Part shown: positions 22,687-32,812 of the stretch, in pieces
Position numbering within the stretch: the first letter of the stretch is position 1
How the letters are laid out: every line of letters begins with the position of its first letter
Assembly (NCBI GenBank): GCA_037367405.1
Contig: JAZKJV010009328.1
Coordinates: 616,001-680,000, forward strand
Direction: 5' to 3'
Origin: Ottelia alismoides
Lineage: Eukaryota; Streptophyta; Magnoliopsida; Alismatales; Hydrocharitaceae
Length of the DNA: 64,000 nucleotides
Notes under the pieces: generated by a model
Told to the model about the DNA's origin: nothing
What the model saw: only the letters and a program-made list of their open reading frames with translations
Database searches by the model: none
Translations under genes and position numbers: made by a program

Positions 22687-25600
22687 GATGAATCCCCATT
22701 CATCACTCGTTATTCTTTTATTTTAGCTAAATATCTTGGCAAAATATAATGTATATAGTTGTAAATACAATAAGTTATCAATAAGCATGCATTTGTTAAA
22801 TAGAAATAATTAGCATGTATTTGTGCAAAAATAAAAGACTAAAGAATAAAAGAAAAAGAGAGAAATATTTAGATATTGAATGACCTAATCCCAAGAGAAG
22901 GCCCAACATGGGCCTGATCGCCAAATAAAATGAGTAGAGAGATATAGGGCCACTCAACCTTGTACATTTTCCTTCTATGTATATAAATATTTTATTTTCA
23001 CAAAAAACAAAATAAAAATGTGTTGATGCTACCTTGTATATATTCCTAAAAATAAAACAAAAATAAAAATAATAAAAATAATTTCTCTCTCACCTTGTAT
23101 AAACTACATGTACATAAAAATAAAATAAAAAATATTTTATACTCCAAATTTTATGTTGTAAATAAATAAAATATAAAATTGGGGTATTTATATAAAAATA
23201 AACAAAATAAAAATTAAAATTAAAATAAATAAATATTTTATACATGTACATAATGTAATATAGTGTATATACCATAATTTTTTTTCATAAAAATAAATAA
23301 AAATCACAAAAAATAGTTTGAAAAAATAAACATATTTCATTTTGAAAATATTTTAAATTAAAATCGTTTTCTATTTTTAAATTAATTTACAAACAATTTT
23401 AAGTCTGCTAATTTCTGATTGGTCCACGGGGGAACGTTGACCCCGGTCAACTGCTCCCCCTGGACCGGTCTTCGCCCGGATCTGAGTTTTTGCCCGACAT
23501 CTCATATTTTTCTTGAATTGATCCGACCTCCATCTTTACTACTCCGCAGCTCCGATTAGCGAGGGACGATCCGTGATCCACGCTTGACGTATCCTCTAGG
23601 GATCCGTCCCTCGATCCGCATGCCCAAGCTCCACCTTTCGCAGACCCTGTAAAGTATAAAATCTTGAGGAGCCGCATCTTCTTTGTCATCTTTGGCCATC
23701 CCCCTCCTCTCCGATGACCTCCATCTCTTACCTTGAGTGACAGCTTGCGTTAGAGAGTGTCGCAGCAAGGATTCGAGCCTCGGAAACCTTAGCTCCGGCG
23801 TAAACTCCACCGTGCTCTGCCGCAAGGTGAGCCCAGCCTCTGGACTCGTCACTCCATCGAGGCAATGACCCCCAGAGGTCCCCGACCTCCACCATAGACG
23901 ACTTCGCCCATCAGGTAGCCCTATCTCAGTCTTAGCCACATTTAATTCGAGTTTGTAGGTTTCGGGTCAACTTAGTTGTTCAGCTCTATTCGTCATTGTC
24001 GAACCCTCCTTTCATTGTCCCGACACCTAATCACTTCCATGAGACCTCGCCTCATCTTCTACACCCATCCACCCAACCTGATTCGTCCATGAACGGCGTT
24101 TGGACCCTCCCCCGCCGCTTCGCCGGGGGGTCACACTACGACGTGCCAGCCATCCATTTCGTGTCTTGACGGGTCGAGGCATTTTGACCTCGACCCCGTG
24201 ATTCGTTTGTGCAGGTCAAAGCGCCAAAGGGGCCTCATCTGGAGGTCCAACCATCAGGGCACAACAGCTCCAGGTCCTTATCATCGTCGGAGCAACCCAG
24301 GAGTTCTCGGCCTCATCGGAGTATCCCTACAGTTGCGAACGGTCGCCAGCAACCTTTTCCCCATCAGAGCAGCCCATGAGGACGCCCCTGTTGCGCGTAT
24401 CGGCTGATTGAAACTCGTCGGAGGTGAGTTCTTCTGCGTTCTTCCAGGGAGCTTCTCCACCGTCAAATCAAGGCATCCCCTAGTTCTAATCTCCGACGTT
24501 CATCCACGGGGAGCCCTCGAGCGTCCGATCCATCTGAGGATCAACTGCCAGCCGTCCATCGTCGAACCGGTATCGCCCGCGCTTAGCCGTCCGATCATCA
24601 GTGGATGCCCTCGACCGTTGGATAGCTAATAATCAAGGGTAATTTACACTTAGGCCCTCTTTACTTTGTGCATTTATTTCGTAGTCCTGTAAATATTTTT
24701 AGCAGTTGTATTTAATTTGGATAATTTGCAATTAGGACCTCATACTTTCATAATTTTCATTTAAGTCCCTCTGTTTGAGCTTCATGTGATATTTGGGTTA
24801 TTTGCATTACAAATCCTGGATTATATTGTTGTTATCAATTGAAGTTTTATTTCTCGTATTTGCATTTATACCCCTATGTGCCTACTTCGCGTGTCGCAAA
24901 CTCCTGCGGATCTGGGCTTTTTGCATAGTCAGCCTATACTATTTCCATGTGTTATTATTTGGCTGAACACTTCTCCATATTTGCATATTGGTCCTTGTGT
25001 GCTGTGGTTCTTGGATTTGTTTGAATAAATAGCAAATCTCACCAAATTTAATGAAATTTGGATATATGGCTCTTGTCATGATGTAAAAAATTCTATGAAT
25101 TTTTGGGCTTATTTTGTTCGCATTTGATATTTTTAAAAATTCAAAAAACCTAAAAATTACTTTTGTCTAGTTTTAAAAATCAACTAAAATATTAAAACCC
25201 CTTTGAAAATTCCAAAAAAATATTGAGTGTTTGTTTGTCGTGTTCTTGCTTCAATCCAATTTTTGTCACATTTGGATTTATAAAAACTCTAAATATTGAA
25301 AAACATTGAAAAACTTAGAAAAATCATTAAAATTCTAAAAATTCAAAAAAAATTATTTCCAGTTTCTGTAGTTAGAGTTCCATTTCTACTTTTCAATAAA
25401 ATTGTTGTTTGAAATTTATATGCACTTTAGGTATTTTTAAAGTGCCTTTAGATGGTTGCACATTGTATTGTATTTTTGACCTTGTTTTATTTTTATAAAA
25501 TTCACTAAAAATCAGAAAAATCCAAGAAAAATAAAAAAAACATCTGAACATTTTAAAACTCAAAAATATTTTTATTTGAATTTTCTGAGTGTTCTTGATG

Positions 25601-25928
25601 TGCTTAATAATTGTTTGATTGAGCTTTTGTGAGTGTTTTTACCCCTTTTCTTAATATCAAAAATTCCAAAAAACATAAAAAAACCAAAAATAGTTGTTTT
25701 TGTATCTCCGACTACTTCGTAGGTTTACCATACCGTTCTCCTTGTGTTCGACTATGGTAACAATACCAGGTAAAATAAAATAGCAAGACCACTATTTGTT
25801 TCTTGATTGTTTGATTTTGATATTGGTGGTCTTCCTTGTTTCTTGATTTATTCAGATCCGAGTGGTTGATGTCGCAACGACCTGTGACACATTTTATCCT
25901 TAGTCGCTCGGGGTATTCGGTCCCATTA
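22687..25928 (+). mobile_element. Athila-type solo LTR (plus orientation)
   Basis: The reverse complement matches the LTRs of element B. The start GATGAATCCCCATTCATCAC is the LTR terminal palindrome and the end is CGGTCCCATTA. Inside are AT-rich flanks and a GC-rich core (about 23400-24650), with the same CCAAT/W-box block and the same TTTGTGCAG splice-like site as in B. It interrupts family E unit 6. The flanks read G(C)TACG on the left and GCTATG on the right, a decayed 5-bp-type target duplication. No internal region is present, so it arose by LTR-LTR recombination. ORFs in the GC-rich core (23556-23939, 24198-24629) are not conserved between LTRs. Confidence 0.82.
23418..23451 (+). promoter_or_regulatory. 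CCAAT box and palindromic W-box in solo LTR
   Basis: ATTGG (inverted CCAAT, 23418-23422) is followed 13 bases later by GTTGACCCCGGTCAAC (23436-23451), an inverted pair of TTGACC W-box motifs. The same arrangement is kept in LTR B (31977-32011) and in the 5' LTR of A (54474-54508). WRKY factors bind TTGACC/T. Use of this block as a promoter element is inferred. Confidence 0.5.
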
Positions 25929-26741
25929 GCTATGAATCTCCCGTGTTTGTATCAGTGATCTTGAGGCCGATCACACGATCATATCTTACTATTAGTTTAC
26001 TGTTAAACTTGTATTTACAAATACCAATTTTGTGTTTACAAATCTATGGTTGTTTTTTTTACAAATGTCAGATTATTTTTTTACAAATTCTAAATTGTTC
26101 TTTACATAGTATCCTTTTGTTCAATCAATTAGTAACAATCTATTTTTTCATGCAGAATTATATAAGTAAATTATAAATGAACACACTTTTTTTTACAAAA
26201 GTATCGTGAATATTATAATCATGATAAGTTAGAAGCAAATTTTCACAAAGAGAGCATGGAAACTACATTGGAAAGGCACTAATGGATCACGAACATAAAA
26301 CTAAATAAGATCTTAGAAAGCGGTTATCACATTTACAAAATACCAACAAAATTTACAAAAAAGATGATTATATTTACATAGATATTTTATTTTATTGATT
26401 ATGACTCCAACTTTGAATATTAAAAAGTGGTTATGCATAATTTCAAAGCTCCATATAAAATTTAAAATACAATGATAATTTTACAAACGAGTGTTTTCAT
26501 TCCACAATTAATGTCGTTTTGTAGACAAAAAATGAAAATCGATAAATAAAGAATGAACAAGAAATACCAAAACTACGCAAGCCTAAAATAGTAAATAAAA
26601 AATGTATAATGAAATTCAAATTAAATGAGAAATAAAATGACTAAAATGCCCTTTTGAGTAAGATATTGTTGGATTGAGATCAAATGGATCACAATGATGG
26701 CTCACTACAAGATAGGTGAGACCCACCTCATTTGAAAAGGT

Positions 26742-26742
<1 letters not shown>
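25929..26742 (+). mobile_element. Family E unit 6, right part
   Basis: Resumes with GCTATGAATCTCCCGTGTTT and runs through the AT-rich body to TCATTTGAAAAGGTC, followed by a (TA)n tract. Together with 22337-22686 it forms one unit. The ORF at 25943-26176 is a chance frame. Confidence 0.8.

Positions 26743-26774
<32 letters not shown>
26743..26774. repeat. (TA)n microsatellite
   Basis: Pure TA tract between family E unit 6 and a family 1 MITE. Confidence 0.9.
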
Positions 26775-26776
<2 letters not shown>

Positions 26777-26940
26777 AGTGATCCTATGAGAGTCAAAACA
26801 TGTGAGAGCAGGAGAGCATGCATTCTGGACCACATGATCCAACCAGGAGAAAGAAGAGTAGGAGAGAGAAGACAGGATCATGTGATCCAAAATGCATGCT
26901 CTCATGCTCTCACCTTTTTTTGCTCTCATAGGATCACTCC
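26775..26940. mobile_element. Palindromic MITE, family 1, copy 2
   Basis: 166 bp. It begins GGAGTGATCCTATGAGAG and ends CTCTCATAGGATCACTCC, the exact reverse complement. The arms extend almost to the centre (GAGAGCATGCATT against AATGCATGCTCTC). TA repeats lie on both sides, so a TA target duplication is possible but cannot be told from the microsatellite. Confidence 0.85.
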
Positions 26941-26980
26941 TATATACATACATACATACATACATATATATATATATATA
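26941..26980. repeat. (CATA)n/(TA)n microsatellite
   Basis: CATA tetranucleotide repeats followed by TA repeats between two MITEs. Confidence 0.9.
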
Positions 26981-27358
26981 GGAAAATGTGTATGCCCCTT
27001 AGGGGGAGCTAACTTAGCTCCCCCGCCCCATTTTTTACATTTTTTATTTTTTTAAAAAAATCAAAATCTTGTAAATTCATTATTAAATCACTATATCATG
27101 TCATTCAAATTTCATGCGAAATAGAGCTCCTACGACCTCCATTCAGACGGGGTCAATTTAAAAAATCATGCGACCGTTAAAAATGACTATCGGGATGGAG
27201 GTCGTAGGAGTCTCTGTTTCGCATGAAATTTGAATAGCATAATATAGGGATATAGTGATGAATATTCACAGAAGAATATTTCAAAAAAAATAAAAAATAG
27301 GGAAAATGGGATGGAGTAGATAAATTTGCTCCTCCTATGGGGCAGCCCCATTTATCCC
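26981..27358. mobile_element. Palindromic MITE, family 2, copy 2
   Basis: The left end contains GCCCCTTAGGGGGAGC, the right end GCTCCTCCTATGGGGCAGCC. The internal inverted blocks CCTACGACCTCCATTC and GGATGGAGGTCGTAGG surround the core GCGACCGTTAAAAATG. Homologous to 20773-21159 and 29099-29419. Confidence 0.82.
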
Positions 27359-27367
27359 TATATATAT

Positions 27368-27747
27368 GGAGCTCTGAGCCTACACCTAAGGGTGTAGGTA
27401 ACTACGTACACCCGACCTTTTTTTCATGATTTTTATGTTTTTTCGAAGGAAATCTTAGGAGGATTTTCTTAACATATTGAGGGGAATATGTGTTTCAAGT
27501 TTCATGTAAAACAAACATTGCTAACATGTTCATCTAAAAGGAGTCATTTCCAGCAATTCTGAGACCGTTAAAATTTGACGGTCTTGATGAAGATAATAAC
27601 TCTCAAATCAAGTTGAATTTTGAATGAACCATGGTGATATATAGTGATCTAATTCTCCAAAGGTTTCATTTCAAAAAATCAAAAAATAATGGAAAAATGG
27701 GACGAGTGTAGGTAGTTACCAACGCCCCTTGGTGTAGGTTCCCTTTT

Positions 27748-27750
<3 letters not shown>
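27368..27750. mobile_element. Palindromic MITE, family 3, copy 1
   Basis: The left end has CCTACACCTAAGGGTGTAGG, itself a small palindrome. The right end has CCTTGGTGTAGG and the inverted CGAGTGTAGGTAGTTACC. The core contains GAGACCGTTAAAATTTGACGGTCT. Non-coding, followed by a (TA)n tract. Confidence 0.75.

Positions 27751-27780
<30 letters not shown>
27751..27780. repeat. (TA)n microsatellite
   Basis: Pure TA tract between a family 3 and a family 1 MITE. Confidence 0.9.
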
Positions 27781-27783
<3 letters not shown>

Positions 27784-27930
27784 GCGATCCTGTGAGAGCA
27801 AAAGGTTGTGAGAGTATGAGAGGAGTAATTCCTAACCACTAGATTCAACTAGGAGAGAGAAAACAGAATCTAGTGGTCCAAAATCACTCCTCTCATGCTA
27901 TCACAACTTTTTGCTCTCACAGGATCACTC
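27781..27930. mobile_element. Palindromic MITE, family 1, copy 3
   Basis: Starts GTAGCGATCCTGTGAGAG and ends CTCTCACAGGATCACTC, with inverted internal AATCTAGTGGTCCAAA / CCTAACCACTAGATT blocks. Flanked by TA repeats on both sides. Confidence 0.83.
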
Positions 27931-27973
27931 ATATATATATATATATAGAGAGAGAGAAAGAGAGAGAGAGAGA
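27931..27973. repeat. (TA)n(GA)n microsatellite
   Basis: TA repeats pass into GA repeats before a family 3 element. Confidence 0.9.
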
Positions 27974-28219
27974 GATCTTACACCTAGGGGTGTAGATAAC
28001 TACCTACACTCGACTCATTTTTTCATTATTTTTTTATTTTTTTAAAATGAAATCTTTGGAGAATTAGATCACTTTATCCCCATAGTATCATTCGAAAATC
28101 AACTTAATTTGAGACTCTTATCATCTTCATCAAGACCGTCTTTTAACGATCTTAAAATTGCTGAAATGACCCCTTCTAGATGAATATGTTAGGCATGTTT
28201 GTTTTGCACGTGCGCTTGT
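27974..28219. mobile_element. Palindromic MITE, family 3, half copy
   Basis: Carries only one arm of family 3, beginning CTTACACCTAGGGGTGTAG and reaching past the CGTCTTTTAACGATCT core. It then passes into GT-rich repeat instead of the second arm. Confidence 0.65.
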
Positions 28220-28248
28220 GCATGTGTATGTGTGTGTGTGTGTGTGTG
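28220..28248. repeat. (TG)n microsatellite
   Basis: Run of TG dinucleotides between two family 3 elements. Confidence 0.9.
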
Positions 28249-28690
28249 GTGACTTACCTACATCGGGTCATTTTCTCATAATATTTAGTTTTTTTGAAAT
28301 TAAATCTTGGAGGATTTTCATCACAATATACCACCATTGTGTCCTTATCGGGTGATGTAGGTAACTTACCTACATCGAGTTATTTTCTCATTATTTTTAG
28401 TTTTTTGAAATTAAATCTTGGGGGATTTTCATCACAATATACCACCATTGTGTCCTTCCAAATTCAACATAATTCAAGGATTCTACCCCATCCATCAAAA
28501 TAGTCAAATTTTAACGGTCTCAAAATTATGAAATTGACCCCTTTTAGTGGGCATGTTAGAAATGGTTTTTCCCACAAAATTTGAATCACATAATCCACTC
28601 TATATATTAAGTGAACCCCACTAAGGTTTGGTTCGAAAAAATGACCCGTTGTAGGTGAGTTACCTACATCAGCCAATGTAAGCTCCTTGG
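28249..28690. mobile_element. Family 3 MITE variant with 112-bp internal tandem duplication
   Basis: Ends carry ACTTACCTACATCGGG and, inverted, GTAGGTGAGTTACCTACATC. The core has TTTTAACGGTCTCAAAAT. The segment beginning CTTACCTACATCG occurs at 28253 and again at 28365, giving a direct duplication of about 112 bp in the left arm. Non-coding. Confidence 0.7.
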
Positions 28691-28872
28691 GCACGCCCGC
28701 ACGCACGCACACACACACGCGTGCGCGCGCACGCACACACACACAAATGTATATATGTACATAAATACATGTATGCATATATGTGCATATATAAATAAAT
28801 ACATGTATGTATATAGGTACATGTATGTATACATACATGTATGTATATGTACGTATATATGTACATATATAC
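28691..28872. repeat. (CGCA)n/(CA)n and (TATG)n microsatellites
   Basis: A GCAC/CGCA and CA tract is followed by imperfect ATGTATAT-type repeats. The ORFs predicted across it (28464-28951, minus) are low-complexity translations of the repeat. Confidence 0.88.
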
Positions 28873-28879
28873 TTACAAA

Positions 28880-29043
28880 GGAGTGATCCTGTGAGAGCCA
28901 TAAGTTGTAAGAGCATGAGAGGAATGATTCTGGACCACTAGATTCAACCATGAGAGAGGCCCACGTGAGAGAAAATAGAATCTAATAGTCCAGAATCACT
29001 CCTCTCATGCTCTCACAACTTTTTGCTCTCACATGATCACTCC
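28880..29043. mobile_element. Palindromic MITE, family 1, copy 4
   Basis: Starts GGAGTGATCCTGTGAGAGC and ends GCTCTCACATGATCACTCC, with inverted GTAAGAGCATGAGAGGAATG / ACTCCTCTCATGCTCTCAC arms. It has a short extra CACGTGAGAGAA segment in the centre. Confidence 0.85.
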
Positions 29044-29098
29044 TCCATACATATACATACATTCTTGCTTGCATGCATGCATGTATGTATGTATGTAT
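29044..29098. repeat. (CATA)n/(GCAT)n/(GTAT)n microsatellite
   Basis: Imperfect tetranucleotide repeats between two MITEs. Confidence 0.85.
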
Positions 29099-29419
29099 GG
29101 GGCAGCCCCACCCCCATTTTTTCGTAATTTTTTTATTTTTTTTAAAATATCACCATGTATATTCATCTATATATCCCTTCAATGTCATTTGAATTTCATC
29201 AGAAATAGAGTCTCCTATGCCCTCCATCTAGAATAGGTAATTTTAACCATCTAAACATTGTTGTAATCGACTTATTCATGATGGAGGGCGTAGGAGTCTC
29301 CATTTATAACGAAATTCGAATGATATGTAGGAGAGATATTTAGATGAATATACATGGTGATATTTTACAAAAAATAAAAAAATTGAAAATGAGGCGAGAG
29401 AAATACCATTGTACCACAT
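29099..29419. mobile_element. Palindromic MITE, family 2, copy 3 (shortened ends)
   Basis: Begins GGGGCAGCCCCACCCCCATT. The inner inverted blocks CTCCTATGCCCTCCATC and GATGGAGGGCGTAGGAG match the other copies. The outer right end is degraded. Confidence 0.75.
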
Positions 29420-29480
29420 ATATATGTATGTGTGTGTGTCTATAGATATAGATAGTTAAAGAGAGAGACAGATGGTTGAT
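29420..29480. repeat. (TG)n/(GATA)/(GA) repeat at insertion site of element B
   Basis: Mixed simple repeat immediately left of LTR B. The five bases TTGAT (29476-29480) would be the left target duplication of B. Its right partner lies beyond the window. Confidence 0.7.
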
Positions 29481-31212
29481 TGATGACCGAAAAATCTCGA
29501 GAGACAAAGGGAGATAAATATCACGGGTCGTTGCGACCTCAATCCCTCGAATCGATCAATCAAGAAAATTAAGACCACCAAAATAGAATAATCAGTCAAA
29601 AAGCCGAATAGCAGTCTCGCTATTTATTTAACCTAGTATAGCGACCAGGGTCGAACACAAGGAGCACAAATTGGCCAAAGGCCTACGGAGTAGTCTAAAA
29701 ACAAATAAAATGAATAAAATGTTTTTTGGTGGATATTATGATTTTTAATTTATTTGTGATTTTAATTATAAGAAAAATATAAAACAAGCCAAAAATGTCA
29801 CAAACAACTAATTATTTAGGGCCACAAAAATGTCAGAAAATTAAAATAAAAATGTTTTTGGATTTTATAAATTTTTTAGTGTTTTCGGTAATTTTCACAT
29901 ATTTTGATGATTTTTAATTGATTTTCTAAAAATGAAACAAGTTAAAAATAGGCTGCTACTGTGCAGCCAGATTTTAAAGGCTATTTAAAAATAGATAAAT
30001 AGCCTATAAAAATCTGGAGACAATTTTATGTCAAACTACAAATAGAAACTAAACTACAGGAAAAGAAATTGCATTTTTTATTTTTTAGAATTTTTAATTA
30101 TTTTTATAAGGTTTTAATGGTTTTTCAATTTTTAGGTTTTTATAAATCCAAATGCAGCCAAAATCGATCGAATTGAAGCAAGAAAACAATAAAACTAATA
30201 GTAGCTATTTATTTTAGAATTTTTGGAGGGTTTTTAATATTTTTAGTTGATTTTATAATTCAAACAGTAGCTAAAATGAAGGTTTTTGAATTTTAAAAAT
30301 ATAAAATCAAAGCAAAAATGTTCCAAAAAATGATTGAAATTTTTACACAGTGGCAGAGGCCAAGTATCCAAATTTCGGAAGATTTGGAGTTGATTTGATA
30401 TTTTATTCAACCAATAGAAAGGGCACATCACACATGGACCAAAGTGAAAGAAAAATAAGTTCCAGGGGCCTAAATCAAACACGTGGACAAAGTATAGGGG
30501 TCTCAATGCAAATTCCACATTAAATCCAGCACATGCTCAATTCATTAAGGCACAGGGGCATATATGTAAATATTCAAAATAAAACTTAAAGCCATAACAG
30601 TCAATAAACCCAAGACCATTACATGTAAAAAGCCCAAAAATTCATGTGACGAAGCACGTGCTTCACAACTGGAGGGACTATAATGCAAATACTCAAAACT
30701 AGAGGGTCCAGAGTGCAATTATTCCAAATTTAAAACAACTACTAAAAATATTTACAGGACTCAAATGTAAATGCAAAACTAAAGAGGGCCTACGGGATAT
30801 TTACCCTTTTATTACATCCAACGGCTGAGGGACGTCGTCTTCAGATCTGACGGTCATGACGTGTGGTACCCCTTCAGCGATGAATGCTCTGGATGAGCTT
30901 CTTAGATGATCAGTCGATTGTTATATCTCCATAGATGATCGGCTCAGATAGACCTGGAGGAGGAGACTCGATCGGACGGCTCTGGAGGATCCTCGAAGAA
31001 CAGATCGCCAGCGAACTTCTCCCGGCCAATACGCACGCTCGGTACCTCCTCCGGTGCTGCCAGAAAGGGGAAAAGGAAGCTGATAGTGTCCTGCAATGAT
31101 TGAGATGCTCCGATGATGCTGGGAGCAGCTGGAGTGCTCCGACGATGGCGAGAAGCTAGATCTATTGTGCCTAATTAATCGGAACTCCAGATGAGGCTCT
31201 TGAGCCTTCGTA

Positions 31213-31235
31213 CCTGCACAGGAAGAAAGAGGGGT
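31213..31235 (-). other. Splice-acceptor-like site in LTR B
   Basis: The minus strand reads CTCTTTCTTCCTGTGCAG followed by GTACGAAGG (AG at 31215-31214). A pyrimidine tract plus CAG occurs at the corresponding place in LTR A (37674, 51216) and in the solo LTR (24213-24214), despite strong divergence around it. A role in splicing of the leader is inferred only. Confidence 0.35.
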
Positions 31236-31976
31236 CGAGGGCAAACTTCCTTGACTCGGTGAAGGGCGAAATGGGTGAATGGATAGGGCGATGTGTGGTT
31301 CTCCGGCGAGCGGCAGCGGAGGAGTACCTAAGTCCAGGTTCCGGGGCGAACCATGGTGATCAGATGGGTGAAGAAGGTGCAGAGGAGTCTCGTGAAGGTG
31401 TAGGTGTGGTCAGATGGGTGAATCAATGATCGGAGCGACGTGGATTGGGCGACGGAGGTCGGCGGTCCGAAACCTAAAATCTTGAAATCAAGATAATCTA
31501 CTGGGTATCGGGTCTACCTGGTGATCGAGGACGTATGGGATGGAGGTCCTGTCCTCCTGGGGTCATTGCCTCGATGGAGCGACGCCTCAAGAGGCTCGAG
31601 CTCACCGGTGGCGGAGCGCGACGATGGGTATCGTCGGATCTGAGGCTACCGGCCTTGGTCCTCACTACAATCGATCCCTCTCGCTTGTTGTCACTCAAGG
31701 AGGAGGAAGGGAGGTCCTGGGAGCCGAAGGGGATGGCCAAAGATCCGGGAGAAGGCGGCTGGAGGTCGAACTTTATTCGAGTAGGTGTCCGGAAAGATTG
31801 GAGTCGGGCGCGTGAATCAATGCTCGGACCCCTAGGACTAAGATCAGGCGTGGATCATGGATGTGTGCTTGACAATCGGAGCCCAGGGTTTCAGTAAATG
31901 GAGGTCGGGCTAATCTAGGAAAAATCGGGGAAGTCAGGTCGGTGTGAGGATCCACGGAGATATGGTCCGGGGGGGA

Positions 31977-32011
31977 GTTGACCGGGGGTCAACAATCCCT
32001 CGTGGACCAAT
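31977..32011 (-). promoter_or_regulatory. CCAAT box and palindromic W-box in LTR B
   Basis: GTTGACCGGGGGTCAAC (31977-31993) is an inverted pair of TTGACC motifs, with CCAAT at 32007-32011. The same arrangement is in the solo LTR and in the 5' LTR of A. Confidence 0.5.
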
Positions 32012-32797
32012 CAGAATTCACCAATCCAAAATTATTTATAAATTCATTTTAAAATAGTAAATGATTTTATTTAAAAAAAATTACCATGAAAAATGTTTAT
32101 TATTTTTCAAATTATTTTTAGTGATTTTTATTTATTTTTTTTGAAAATAAATTATTGTATATACATAATATATTATTATATACAGGTATAAATACCTATG
32201 TATTTTTTATTTTTATTTTATTAGTTTATTTTTATATAATTATCCAAATTTTTTATTTTCTTTAGTTACAACATAAAATTTGGGATATAAAATAATTTTT
32301 ATTTGATTTTTATTGTTTATTTATAAGGATAAAATAAATAAGGATGGGTGCATATATACATGGTATATACAGGGGTGCGAGAGAGAATTTATTTCCTTTT
32401 TATTTTCATTTTTCTAATTTTTCTTTTATTTTTAGAAATATATACAAATTAATGAAAACCTATTTTTATTTTTGTTTTTATGAAAATAAAATAACATATA
32501 TACATGAAGGGGGAATATAAGGTGAATGGCCCTATCTCTCTCTACTTGTTATATTTTGCGGTCAGGCCAATCTTGGCCCTCCCTTGGGTTCAGATCACTC
32601 AATATTTATTCTAAATATTTCCCTCTTTTTCTTTATTTCTTTATTCCTTTATTTTTGCACAAAAACATGCTAATTATTGCTATTTACACAAAGCATGCAG
32701 TTTGACAAATTATTGTATTTACAAACATTTACATGGTGTTTTGTAAAGAATTTTAGCTAAAATAAAGGAATAAAGAGTGATGAATGGGGATTCATTA

Positions 32798-32812
32798 CGC
32801 CCCTATACTTTA
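32798..32812 (-). promoter_or_regulatory. Polypurine tract of element B
   Basis: The minus strand reads AAAGTATAGGGGCG immediately before the LTR end. One G of the family's G-run is changed to C. Confidence 0.7.

Larger units (their letters stand above)
15945..26742 (+). repeat. Tandem array of six ~1.2-kb TIR elements (family E)
   Basis: Six homologous units follow head to tail: 15967-17255, 17295-18455, 18498-19640, 19668-20709, 21170-22315 and 22337-26742 (the last split by a solo LTR). Each has a GC-richer 5' part with a short ORF remnant (GAAGACCCAAATTCATATTC near its start), then a long AT-rich part, and ends in GGTGAGACC...CATTTGAAA before (CT)n and (TA)n tracts. Only unit 1 also has the matching 5' TIR. 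Units 2-6 begin directly after the microsatellite with an ATCATTTTGTAC-like sequence. This suggests that tandem growth used the microsatellites, by unequal exchange or slippage, rather than repeated transposition. Confidence 0.85.
29481..32797 (-). repeat. 3' LTR of element B
   Basis: Starts TGATGACCGAAAAATCTCGA, matching the 5' LTR start at 62680. Ends with the terminal palindrome TGATGAATGGGGATTCATTA, with TA instead of the expected CA at the last position. AT-rich flanks surround a GC-rich core (about 30830-32030). ORFs inside (30921-31244, 31498-31897) are not shared with the other LTRs and are not annotated as genes. Confidence 0.88.

Noticed and set aside
15945..26742. CRISPR-like array, considered because of regularly spaced repeats
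   Set aside because: The repeats are ~1.2 kb, homologous along their whole length and separated by microsatellites, in a plant-type transposon context.
26705..27055. ORFs on both strands with runs of IYIYIY
   Set aside because: They are translations of the (TA)n tracts and of the palindromic MITE, hence near mirror images.
28464..28951. Overlapping minus-strand ORFs of 65-150 codons rich in Tyr, Ile, His and Cys
   Set aside because: They translate the CGCA/CA/TATG microsatellite tract and family 1 and 3 MITE arms. The composition is purely repetitive.
31498..31897. Overlapping ORFs in the GC-rich core of LTR B
   Set aside because: Not shared in frame with LTR A or the solo LTR; a result of high GC content.
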